A stretch of 64,000 nt of DNA from Semisulcospira habei. Taxonomy: Eukaryota > Mollusca > Gastropoda > Semisulcospiridae. This document shows, piece by piece, positions 34,101-46,100 of the stretch. Below the pieces are notes generated by a model. That model had not been told where the DNA came from and ran no database searches. It saw nothing but the letters and a program-made list of their open reading frames with translations. The stretch lies in NCBI GenBank assembly GCA_036245525.1, contig BTPG01000005.1, forward strand, positions 208,477,242-208,541,241. The letters run 5' to 3'. A program made the position numbers and the translations under genes. Numbering within the stretch: the first letter of the stretch is position 1; every line of letters begins with the position of its first letter.

Positions 34101-37100
34101 GCATGTGTTTGTCTACCCTTGGTCCATTCAATCAATCAATCTTAAATAAAATTGTGGACCCTCCAGTATGCTCAGATGGGGGTCTGTGTACCCTCTGAAA
34201 TGTATTCATGGGGGTCTACAGACCCTTTAAATTGTTGTGAAAACGGAAGCCCTGGCAGTGTACAAATTTGAAGCGTTTAGCCTCAGCAGTGTTGATTCTA
34301 GGATTTCAGAAAAGGGAGCCCAAAGGCTCCCTCTAATCAAAAAGGGAGCCCCTCAAGGTGTAAAAGGGAGGCCCTCAAATCGCGTTGCACTGCTTACTTT
34401 AAAACGACATATATACACACATTCATACATACAGTGGAGTCCGCTTAACATGAATTTCTGGGGACACGGAAAATCACTTCGTGTTAACCGTATTTCGTGT
34501 TAACCAATATGGCCTCAAAATTGATCACGGCCCTCAAGGAGAAAGTGTGTAAGACGCGTGCGTGAATAAGTACCAGGTTAAAAGTGCACATTATCGTACT
34601 TTCTATACATACCTTCAGCTCGCTAGGAAAACACAAGGAAACATGTACAGCTTGAGTATTTAATGTAAATCCATCAGGTAAAATCCATACTAAGTTACAA
34701 TCCTCAGGTAAAAGCAACACAGGCTGAAGTACAATCCCGCATTGGTAAAAGGGTTGTGTTGGTACACGAATGATACAACATGAATACAGTACAGAAATGC
34801 TAGCCAATGAGAAGACAGATTACAACAGCCGAAGGCTATTCAGCCAATCACAGACTAGAGTTCGCTCTGATCTGTCATGTGTACTTCCACAGCGCGAGAG
34901 CGAGACGTGAATTGGTTTTCTGTGAATGGAATCTGTGTTCGTGTTAAACAGGTGAATAATAGTGAAATTGCCCTGGCTCGACTCAGGCCACACTGCACCA
35001 AGACGCTCGAGCAGGCTTTTACGCAGCAGCGGTGCGGCCGCGCTGGTCATGCAAAAAAGCGTCCAGTTTCTTTTTTCTGCGATTCTTCGGCCGTGCTATC
35101 GGTGTTGTTTGGCGATTTGGAGCATAATATTGCGAGAAATCGCGCAAAACGCGCTCTAGAATCAACACTGCCTCAGCATGATATGGGTTAACAAAACTAA
35201 CAAACCTGCGTCATTGGAAGTGACGTGCCCCAAGGCCTGCAAGATCGCAGCATGTGGCCCACTCAGCTCAATGCAGCATTCATAAGAGATGTCCTGAAAC
35301 AAGCAACAGATAGATTAACCCATTCATCCCTGACACACTTCAGCAGGAGATGGATCGACCATGATAATTCAAGGGTAGTGCCAGATTGGCTTGGCATCTG
35401 ACAGTGCCAAGCTAATCTGACACTACCCTTGAATTATCATGGCTGCTCCATCTCCCACAACTGGTACAGTGATACCCCCAACAAAACTAATACAATTACT
35501 AAAACATTATTTAAAACTTAAAGCGCATTATTAACGACAGTATCAGCGGACACATTAATGTCTTACTTTCCAGTGGTAGAGGGTGTAAGTGGAAAGTAAG
35601 ACAATGTGTGCGCTGATAATGTCATTAATAATGCCCTTTAAGTTTTTTAATGTTTTAGTAATTGTATTAGTTTAGAGTTTTAATAGGTCTTAATATCAGT
35701 ATTATAAGTCTTACAGATTTAGCATATTAATATCAGTATTATAAGTCTTACAGATTTAGCATATTAATATCAGGATTATAAGTCTTACAGATTTAGTATA
35801 TTAATATCAGTATTATAAGTCTTACAGATTTAGCATATTAATATCAGTATTATAAGTCTTACAGATTTAGTATATTAATATCAGTATTATAAGTCTTACA
35901 GATTTAGTATATTAATATCAGTATTATAAGTCTTACAGATTTAGTATATTAATATCAGTATTATAAGTTTTACAGATTTAGTATATTAATATCAGGTACA
36001 AATGGGATAGTAGAATGCCCTGATATTAATTAATGTCTATTGAATGACTTTTATTCGATTGTTCCCCCGGTCCACACAAATGTAATTGCCCTTTAAGGGA
36101 TGAATAAAGTTATTTGAATTGAATTGGCCGTGGCATTAAATGGGTTAACACACTTGTGCCACAGGTTTACTGTTTACATCAACAGTGTTTGCACGCACAA
36201 GTCACAATACAAACAAGAACGACATAACGTTTACACGTTTGCTTCATTGCACAAATAGGCTTCAAGCTATGTCAGGGGTCATTATTTTGGAGCATAATCA
36301 TGCAGTCTGGGGAGGCCGTACACATATGCTGGGAGGTGCCTGTGTACGGCCCCGTATTTACATCTGGCGCCAGTGATAGGTCAGCTAAAGACTGCCAAGA
36401 AGGTACTCGGACACAGTGGGTTGACAGACTCACACTGTCACAGAGGAAACATTTTACAGAGCCGACAGGAATGCCCGCAGATATTTTTTAACCCTTTCAG
36501 CCCCGGGACCCGGCAGCAGGAGACGGATTGATCATGATAATTCTAGGGTAGTGCCAGATGAGCTTGGTGCCCAAAGGTGCCAATCTCATCTGGCACTACC
36601 CTTGAATTATCATGATCAATCCATCTCCCACAACTGGTACACAGTCGTTAGGCAATACCTCCAAAATTTGAGAAATGGGACCTTGGGGCTAATAGGGTAA
36701 ACTTGGTAAGTTTGTTAATACTTCACCCTAGAAATCCCGTGCTATGGTGTGCTCAAGTACCTGTTGGAGCGACACTTTTTGGGGCATGTCATATATATAT
36801 ATTTTTTTGGTGACCCTGTGGTTTCCACACACAAAACTGAAAACATCAGTGTGACCCTTGTATGTATTACCAGCATCAGAGGTTACCAAGTGGTAATAAT
36901 CACTGGACATATTTCAGAAGAGGTGTCAGTTGTTTTCATCATGTGCTGGTAATATGCAAGACACATACTGTCGTAGCCTCCCCTTCCCTCTTTCTGGATG
37001 CATGTCACCAAGTTCAGCTCAAAGAGTGTAATATTATATGAATAAAATTAAAAACTCTAGTCTTAATCTTAACCCATTAAACCCTAGAAATCCTATGCTA

Positions 37101-40100
37101 TCGTGTGCTCAAGTAACTGTTTGTTGGAGTGTCACACATTTCTTGGCGTGCCATATGTATTTTTTAGTGACCCTGTGGTTCACACACACAAAACTAAAAA
37201 CAGTGCGACTGACCCCTTTATGTACCACCAGCAGAAGAGGTGTCAGTTGTTTTCATCATGTGCTGGTAATATGCAAGACTAATAGTAATAGCCTCCCCCA
37301 CCATGAGATGGCCTTAGTCGCCTGCTCAGCACTAAACCCAAATAACTAATTAACTAACTAATACTATGTAATAGTAATAGCCTCCCCATCCCTCGTTTGG
37401 GATGCATGTCACCCAAGTTCAGCTTAAAGAGTGTAATAATTGAATAAAATCTTAACCATACCATCTTAATCTTAAGCCATTTAGCCCCGAGTCCCTACAG
37501 TAGGAGATGGATTGACCATGACAATTCAAGGGTAGAGCCAGATTAGCATGGCGCCTTCAGGCGCCAAGCTAATCTGGCACTACCCTTGAATTATCATGGT
37601 CAATCCAACTCCTGCAACTGGAACATAGTCGTTAAGTAACACTTCCAAAATTTGGGAAATGCACCTGTGGGTCTAAAAGGGTTAATAACCCACAGATGCG
37701 TGACCCTGATGCAGTGAACTGCCGAAGAATGCACTGGGATTACAGCCAATCACTCACTCCCGGGGATACATTGCCAATGTATCCCCGGGACACAAGAGAT
37801 TTTTGAGGACACACTACTTTTGTGCTGAAAGAACTGGGTTTTTTCCCCCAGCTAGAAATAACACTGTCATAGAGGTATGGACACATATTATAATTGCAGC
37901 GGTCTGAGTGAAACTGTCACACGCCAGTAAATGAGATGAGGAGCGATGGCCGAGCATCACCATCAAAGTGCGATGACAAACAGATGCAACAAACCGAAAA
38001 AAAAAAACAGCTCACGAATGTGTGTGTAGACCTGACTGGCTTTGGGAATAAGTACAGTAATTGAGAAAACCAGCATCAGAAAGAAAATGGAAGTCAAATC
38101 ATAAACACACTTCATAAGAGGTGTCAGTTTGTTTTCATCATCTGCCGGCTATTATTAGTATTAAGCGTTTTCAATGGGATGAGGGAAAATAGAATCTGTG
38201 CTTCTTAATTAAACTGAAAATTGCTAATTCAAGGAAAGCGAAAAATGTAAGTAATCCCACTTGAAAGTTGGAAGACAAAAAGGACTTTTTTGTGCACATG
38301 CACACATGCCTTATATGCCAAAGAAAAACGACAATTGAAAGTTTAACTCAATCAAGGCGCCCCGTATCAACAGCGGTGAAAGTGTCAAATAACGTCACAG
38401 GCAGCAACACTAGTATACAACACTTTCACAGCTACTGATGCCGGGCACCTTGAAAACATTAAAACTATTCAGCCCCCGACATACAGCATCCAGAGTAGTT
38501 CAAACGTGGTGCCAGAATAGCTCAGAAAAGCACTTCAGTCTGAAGTGTAATGCAGTCTTAACCCTTGTCAGTCGGAATACACCAGTGTGTGAAATGAGTT
38601 TGACTAAAACAGTTCAAGGGTAGTGCCAGAGTAGCTTGGCGCCTCTAGGCGCCAAGCTATTCTGGCACTACCCTTGAACTAAAGCCATTGTCTATATCCT
38701 TATCTGTAGGTACTATAACGTAGATTGCATATGGCAGTGTACAAATTTGAAGCGTTTAGCCTCAGTATGATATGGGTTAAGATGGGGAATTTTAGCTCTA
38801 GGGCTCAATGTGCTGAAAACCTTTAAAAAAGAACTAACCTGTAAGAGACAGTGCTGTGTGGTAGCACGGTAGCACGCACGCAAACTTTTGTCGCTGGGGT
38901 GAAGAGGTAGGCGGTAGCCCCAAGCAGTCATCATCTTGAATCGCTTGGCATGCCAAATGTGGGTCTCCAGCCACGCGTTACGCCACTGCCGACGCTGGTA
39001 CTCAGACAGCAGGTTGCTGGGACGACGTCTGTGTCGCCGACTCGGGCGCTTATTCATCCCTTTTTTGTCACGCTTCTCAATCTGTTTGAGCATAGAGGTT
39101 TCTCTTTAAAAGAAAAAGAAACTTAAAAACATTTTTTGCGAAACATAACTGTAAAAGAAATTCACACATCCCAAATATGCCAAAGTTTATGTATAGTAAA
39201 ACATGTGTAACCCTGTGGCTGTTGATAATGCCCTTTGTCAAGATGATTCCTACAGCAATCATTCAGAGTGTGACAAAAAGTTCTACTAATGGACTACAGC
39301 ACAAGATGCATCAACGATAATAATTCAAGGGTCGTGCCACATTAGCTTGATGCCCGATGGCACCAAGCTCATCTGGAATGACCCTTGAATTATCATGGTT
39401 GTGCCATCTCTTAACTGATACACAGCCGTTAGGTGACAGAGCTGACACCTGCAAATTTCTGAATGTGGCCTTGGGGTGCAAAGGTGAATGTATTTACAAC
39501 TTTGTGAGGCATCATGGGAGGTAGATCTGCCATGCTAGTGACAGCTTAGCTTTGGGGTATAGTAACATGCCAACCTAATCTTGAACTACCCTTGAACTAT
39601 CATGGCCACCCGATCTGTCAGGTTTGAAAAGGTGAATGGCTGCAGAAAATGACCCCACCTCTTTTCCCCCTAAAAAACACGGTAAAAAAAGATACCACCC
39701 AGAGTGACAACCACCACCTGCCCACTGCCCATAATACCTCTGCCTGCACTTTTTGCCTCAGACGGCGCGGTACACGACGAATGTTGTGACTCATGGCTCG
39801 CCGCCGCATGTGCCGAGGTAGACGCTGAAAGGCCAGTTTGGTGCCGCCTATACGCTCGACAGCCTGGCTCAGTGCCTCCAGCTCCAGTGCACGGCTCTCA
39901 GCAAACCGCACAACTGACACCTCTACAACACAACATTAAATAACACTTTTAACAAAGGATGATTTTCAGTTTTGGATCATTCTCTGGAATAGGGAGACCA
40001 GTGGGCGTGCCTATCTTTGGGCTTCATTGTTTCACAAGTATTGCTTAGTTTTTCATAATTATAAATATCTGCTGGGTATCATCCTGAAAAATAAATATGA

Positions 40101-43100
40101 TAAAATGTGTTGTCTGATTTAGTTTTTGTGCTTAAAATGATTTTACCAGTGAAAATGTCGCATATTATAGTCATTTTGTGACTTCTTTGTAGGTATGCTC
40201 ACAAGGATCGTGCTTACTCCTTCATAAACCATCCAAATTTTAGCACTTGATCATTTTTACACATCATTCTTCAAATAAGACTTGATACAGGGTGCTTACA
40301 GAGGTTTTACGGGAAAATGGATCAACACAAATGCAGCTCTCGGTCATCCCACATGGTGTCCCATAATCAATTACAAACAAACTTGACCCAGGATCGACAC
40401 ATGGCTTTTGTATTCCTTTATCTAGTGTTATCAAATGTCACTCTGTTTCTCACCATTTTTATGCTGACAGAGCTGTATACCAGTGCCCAATGCAAACATG
40501 TTAGTCAGATGTTTCAGTCTTTAGAGTCCTGTGTCACAGACGTTCAGAACTGGACCACACAGAACAAATTGCAAATTAATAGTGACAAAACTGAGGCCTT
40601 AAGATTTTCTTGTTCAACCTCCACTGATCTCCCAGATCTGATCAGGGTTGGTCAGAACAATATCCCCTTTTCCGAGTTGGCCCGTAATCTTGGTGTTATC
40701 TTTGTCAATAGCCTGACCATGAGAGAGCATGCCAACAAGGTTTGCCAATGTTCCTTCTTTGAATTGAGAAAGATCAGTTCAATTCGACATCTCACTACCG
40801 AAGCAACTAAAAGTAAAACGCTTGTTACCTCCCCTTGTTCTTTCATGCATTGATTTTTGTAATTCCCTTTTGGCTGGTGTTCCTCAGAATCTTATTGATA
40901 AACTTCAAAGAGTTATGAACTGCTCTGCCTGACTAATTTACAGAGTACCAAAATGTGAGCACATAACGCCCTTACTTGTTGACCTGCATTGACTGCCTGT
41001 ATCTCTAAGAATCACTTCTCGTCTCTTAAAGTTCTCAGACGACATGGCCCTTGTACACCTACTCCAAAAAGAAGACAGTCTGGCTGAGTACTTTGCACAG
41101 ATAGCAGTATTAGAGTCATGGTGCAAAGATAGTTTTCTGGAAATGAATGTACAGAAAACCAAGGAACTCGTCAATGATGACAGGAAAGTTGATGACATTT
41201 TTGTACCTGTCTCAATTAATAATCAACCTGTAGAGGTGGTCACTGAATTTAAATACCTTGGCACAGTCATGGATAGTGGGCTGTCCTTCACGGGAAACAC
41301 GGATCTGATTGTGAAAAAAGCAAACCAGCGTCTGTACCTTCTTAGGAAACTGAGAAGTTTTGATGTCAGTTCCAGGGTTTTAGAATCCATTACGGTTTAT
41401 AGAAGCCTGATCGAAAGCATACTGACTTAACATCACTGCTTGGTATGGCAACCTCAGTATGAAAAACAGGGGTAGACTGTCACGTATCGTCAGAACAGCT
41501 GAGAAGATCATTGGCCTAGGACAGTACCCAGTAGATGATCTGTACCATAGAGCTGTCCGAAGGATAGCTGCTAGCATTGTCAATGATCCTCGTCACCCAC
41601 TATCTGATCAGTTTCAAATGCTACCATCAGGCAGACGTTTCAACATGCCACTTGCCAAAAGGAATGTTTTTAAGAAGTCTTTTATTCCAACTGCTGTCTC
41701 GATTTTGAACTCTCGTTTATAACGCCGTGACAAGTATGATCTACTTAACATTACCTCCCATCTTGTGACAGATTGCTTGTGATAGATTGCTGCAATGATA
41801 ATTTTTCATATGTTCTTCTAGCGTTTGTTAATGTCTTATATTGTTGTTTCATGACGAGCCGAAAGGCAAATTTCTGTCGTGCCTTGACTCGAACAGACAA
41901 TAAAGTTGTATTGTATTGTACAACTACAAGGTCTCTGTTATTTGTTACAATGCTATTACCGGTTCTGCTCCGATATATATAATATGTCCGACCTGGTTCA
42001 ATTTACAGACCTTCAAGATTTGAATATCCCGCTGTTCAGCATCAGACACACATATTTTCAGGGTTCCTAGGTGAAATAAGTCTGGCCAGCGCCAGCGTGC
42101 CTTTTCTTATTTCGGTCCAGTCATCTGGAATGACCTTCCAGCCCATGTCAGACATGCCCCAACTCTGTCTGCTTTTAAATCACTGCTCAAGACCCATCTG
42201 TTTCCTTATGCATATAGTTAGACACATTTATAGTGCGTCAGCAATCTTTGGCAGTAACTGTTTTTGTAACGGTATGTGAGAGTGTGAGCTTTTGATATAC
42301 ATGTGTCACTTTAGTTTTTGTAACATTTATTGTAGTGTTTTCTTTCTTGTGCTTTTTGTTTTGTGATTTTTGATCTTGCAAAGTGCTTAGAGCACCATTC
42401 ATTTGGAGGTTAAGCACTATATAAATGTACATTACTACTACTACTACTATTCCTCTGCGAGCAAACAAGTGCAAGCAAAAAGGTTAACTTCATTGCTTGG
42501 GATACCTGTAGTGTTAAAGTTTTTTTTAAAAAGCGATTTAACTTTAAGTATCATAATGATACTTTGTATCTGGCTTATTGATCTGGCATCCACAAGATGT
42601 GCAACAACCAAGATGTGCAAAGAACTACTTTACTTCGCAAGTTGTGAATGAAACCGGATAACACATCATGTCCTTCAGCGGAAAACGCACGCGTTGATGG
42701 CTGAACTATGTTTAGCTTCCAAACACTACATAATCCCACGCTATTGGCGATTTTGGATGTGTTGTACGCACAGCGCCTTTGTTTTGCGGCCGAGATTTTT
42801 AAATCTGCTGTAAAAACACACCTTTTCCAACTCCATTACCCCACTGATTAATCATTGACTGCGGAGGATTCTGTTGTAGTTTAGCTGTGGAGCCTGGAAT
42901 GTGTGCGTGTGCAATATTGTGTACAGTTTTTGTAATTGTATTTTAGAAATTTGTAAGGCGCCTAGAGCTCTACCTGAGGTTATGCGCCATAGAAATCATC
43001 ATTATTATTATTATTATGAGATCTGTCTGTCATTGTTTCTTCAACTGTAAGTTTCACAGCGTTTGAAAGAAATTGAGAAATTGCTTTCTTGAGATATTAT

Positions 43101-46100
43101 GTAACTTTTGTATTCCATATTCTTCTGTAAGAGTAGCCTTAACAACACTCTGAGCAATCTATTCGTGGGGAAATTGGCTAGAAATTAAAAGTTATCTCAG
43201 TCGTGATTTGGATTCCACAATGTGTGGCATCCGGTAAAGACAGTGATAGACTATTTTGACATTTACAAGCCGTGCTACATTTCTGCGAAGGATTGATAGA
43301 GCATACACTTAAAAAATGATTTAATTACCATATTTCTTTGACTGCTATAGTCACAGTGTGTTTTAATAATACCAACGTCTGTTCATGGGGAAATTGGCCA
43401 GAAATTAAAGTTATCTCGGCCGTAATTTGGATTCGCGAAAAGGATTTTGTATCCGAAACCTCCTCGCGCTGGGACCATACGGCGTTGAGGCGCATCCCCT
43501 GGGTGGTGGATAGGGGGTCCCTCGTGAGAGGGGTGCACCGAATGAAATAAGGTGCCGTGAACCAACATGGTCTAAGGGAAGGTGACCCCGACAGAAAACC
43601 CCTGGTCCTCCTAGTAAGGGGGTTGGGCGTGGGGGTAGCTTCCCCACCCTGCAAAAAAGGAAATAGCTACAAAAACGACGACGAAAAGACTAACAGTAAT
43701 TCCATTCCTGGAGGAGGAAGGTTCTTCTACCAGAAGACTTATGACGTCCTGTGGTGAAAGCCGGAAGTCTTCGGAAGCCACAGGACCGAGCCGCCTCTCT
43801 CTATCCAGGGATACAACCATGGGCACATGGAACGTCAAGACCATGTACCAGAGTGGCAAGGCCGCCCAGATAGCAGCGGAAATGCAAAAGTACAACCTTT
43901 CCCTGCTAGGTATCAGTGAAGCCAGATGGACGCAGTCTGGCCAGAAAAGGCTGTTAAGTGGGGAGATGATTCTGTATTCAGGTCATGAAGAGGAGAATGC
44001 CCCCCATACAGAAGGTGTAGCATTCATGCTGTCGCCAGTGGCACAAAGCGCGCTGATGGGCTGGGAACCTCTTGGGCCAAGAATTATCACAGCAGCCTTT
44101 AGAACCAAGAAAAAGCTCAAGCTGAATGTCATCCAGTGTTATGCGCCCACTAATGACAGTGACGAGGAAGAGAAACAAGAGTTCTACGACCGACTCCAGA
44201 GTGCCTTGGACAAATGTGAGGAGCGAGACATCACCATCGTCATGGGCGATTTTAATGCCAAAATAGGGGAGGACAACACCAGATACGAAGAGGTGATGGG
44301 GAGACAGGGACTAGGCTCGGAGATGAGTGAGAACGGGGAGAGGTTTGTAGACTTTTGTGCTCTAAACCGACTTGTCATTGGAGGCAGCATCTTCCCACAC
44401 AGAAGAATACACAAAGCAACTTGGGTCTCACCTGACCATACAACAGAGAACCAAATAGACCATATCTGCATTAGCAAGAAATTTAGAAGATCCCTTCAAG
44501 ATGTTCGAGTGAGGAGGGGAGCAGATGTCGCCTCCGACCACCATCTGCTTACCTTAAGAATGAAGCTCAAGCTAAAGAAAAGCCGCACAGTGACAACAAG
44601 AAGACAGCGCTATAATGTAGGCCTCCTGAGAGAAACTGGAGTTAGAGAAGAGTTTAAACTGGTGCTGTCCAACCGGTTTCAAGCGCTGCAGGAGCTAGTA
44701 AATGAAGAGGAGGCGGTCACCACAGAGCAGCAGTGGAAGGCAGTTAGAGAGGCGCTGAACTCAACCTGCAAAGACACTGTAGGGTTCTGGAAACACCATC
44801 ACAAGGACTGGCTGTCGGCACAGACCTTGAAGAAGATAGAAGTGAGGAAGCAGAAGAAAGCAGCTGTCAACAACAGTCGCACAAGAGCAGCCAAAGTAAG
44901 GGCACAGGGGGAATACTCAGAAGCCAACCGCGAGGTGAAGAGTAGTATCAGGGCAGACAAGAGGGCCTACACAGACAGCCTGGCAGCAGAGGCAGAAAAG
45001 GCAGCAGGCAGCGGCAACATGAAACAGCTCTACGACATTACCAGAAGATTGTCAGGCAAGTATGGCCATACAGAAAGACCAGTAAAAGACAAAGAAGGCA
45101 AGCCTATTGCAGACAAAGCAGACCAACTCGACAGATGGGCCGAGTATTTTGAAGAGTTACTGAACAGACCGAGCCCACCCGACCCCCCCAGACATCCAGC
45201 CGGCAGAGACCGACCTACCCATCAGCTGTGACAGACCCAGCCGGGAAGAGATCAGAAGAGCAGTGGCATTCTTGAAGAACGGCAAAGCAGCAGGCCCAGA
45301 TGGCATCCCAGCGGAGTCTCTGAAAGCAGACCTAGAGACAACAGTGGAGATGCTGTACCCACTGTTTGGAAAGATCTGGGAAAAGGAGGCGATGCCGGCT
45401 GACTGGAAGGAGGGGTACCTAATCAAGCTTCCCAAGAAAGGCGACCTCAGCAAGTGTTCCAACTACAGAGGAATCACCTTGCTGTCAGTACCAGGAAAGG
45501 TCTTCAACAGGATCATCCTGGAGAGAATGAAGAGCTCCGTCGACCCCCAGCTGAGAGACCAGCAAGCAGGATTCAGGAAGAACCGATCATGTACAGACCA
45601 GATCGCCACTCTCCGCATCATCGTGGAACAGTCTCTGGAGTGGAGCTCCCCGCTGTACGTCAACTTTGTGGATTATGAGAAAGCATTTGACAGTGTGGAC
45701 CGAGAGACTCTGTGGAAACTCCTACGACACTACGGTGTACCCACAAAGCTCGTCCGCCTGATCAAGAGCAGCTACGATGGCATGACATGTCGCATGATCC
45801 ACGAAGGGCAGTTCACCAGGGAGCTCCAGGTCAGAACTGGTGTCAGGCAGGGGTGTCTGCTGTCTCCGTTCCTCTTCCTACTGGCCATAGACTGGGTCAT
45901 GAAGATGACCACAGAGCACAGACGAAGTGGAATACAGTGGACACTGTGGACACAGCTTGACGACCTCGATTTTGCAGACGACTTGGCATTACTGTCCCAC
46001 ACTCATCAACAAATGCAGGACAAGACCACGAGGCTTGCTGACATCTCGTCCCAAGTGGGCCTCACCATTCACAAACAGAAAACAAAGACAATGAGGCTGA

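Larger units (their letters stand above)
29449..34254. mobile_element. DNA element with CAGGGCTTCCGTTTT inverted ends
   Basis: The left end CAGGGCTTCCGTTTTAGTG and the right end AAAACGGAAGCCCTG are inverted repeats. GCAG at 29445-29448 and 34255-34258 may be a 4-bp duplication. No transposase is seen; most of its 4.8 kb is later cargo (solo LTR, minisatellite, RTE LINE). Superfamily unknown. Confidence 0.7.
29266..35191. repeat. H2 hairpin MITE split by two later insertions
   Basis: The MITE pieces are 29266-29448, 34255-34286 and 35171-35191. Together they reproduce the clean copy at 38558-38780, from TTAACCCTTATCATTC through GCAGTGTACAAATTTGAAGC to GATATGGGTTAA. The intervening 29449-34254 and 34287-35170 are separate elements with their own ends and duplications. 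Confidence 0.85.

Noticed and set aside
35688..35995. CRISPR-like array of regular repeats
   Set aside because: Units are contiguous without spacers, AT-rich and in a eukaryotic intron: a plain tandem repeat.
39618..39737. Extension of the POP1 exon 2 frame past 39738
   Set aside because: Conservation stops at KVQAE and a GAG|GTATTA donor follows; the extension is intron read-through.
43741..45231. Active, intact LINE ORF
   Set aside because: One extra C before RT and an 8-bp duplication near the C-terminus break the protein, although the insertion looks young.
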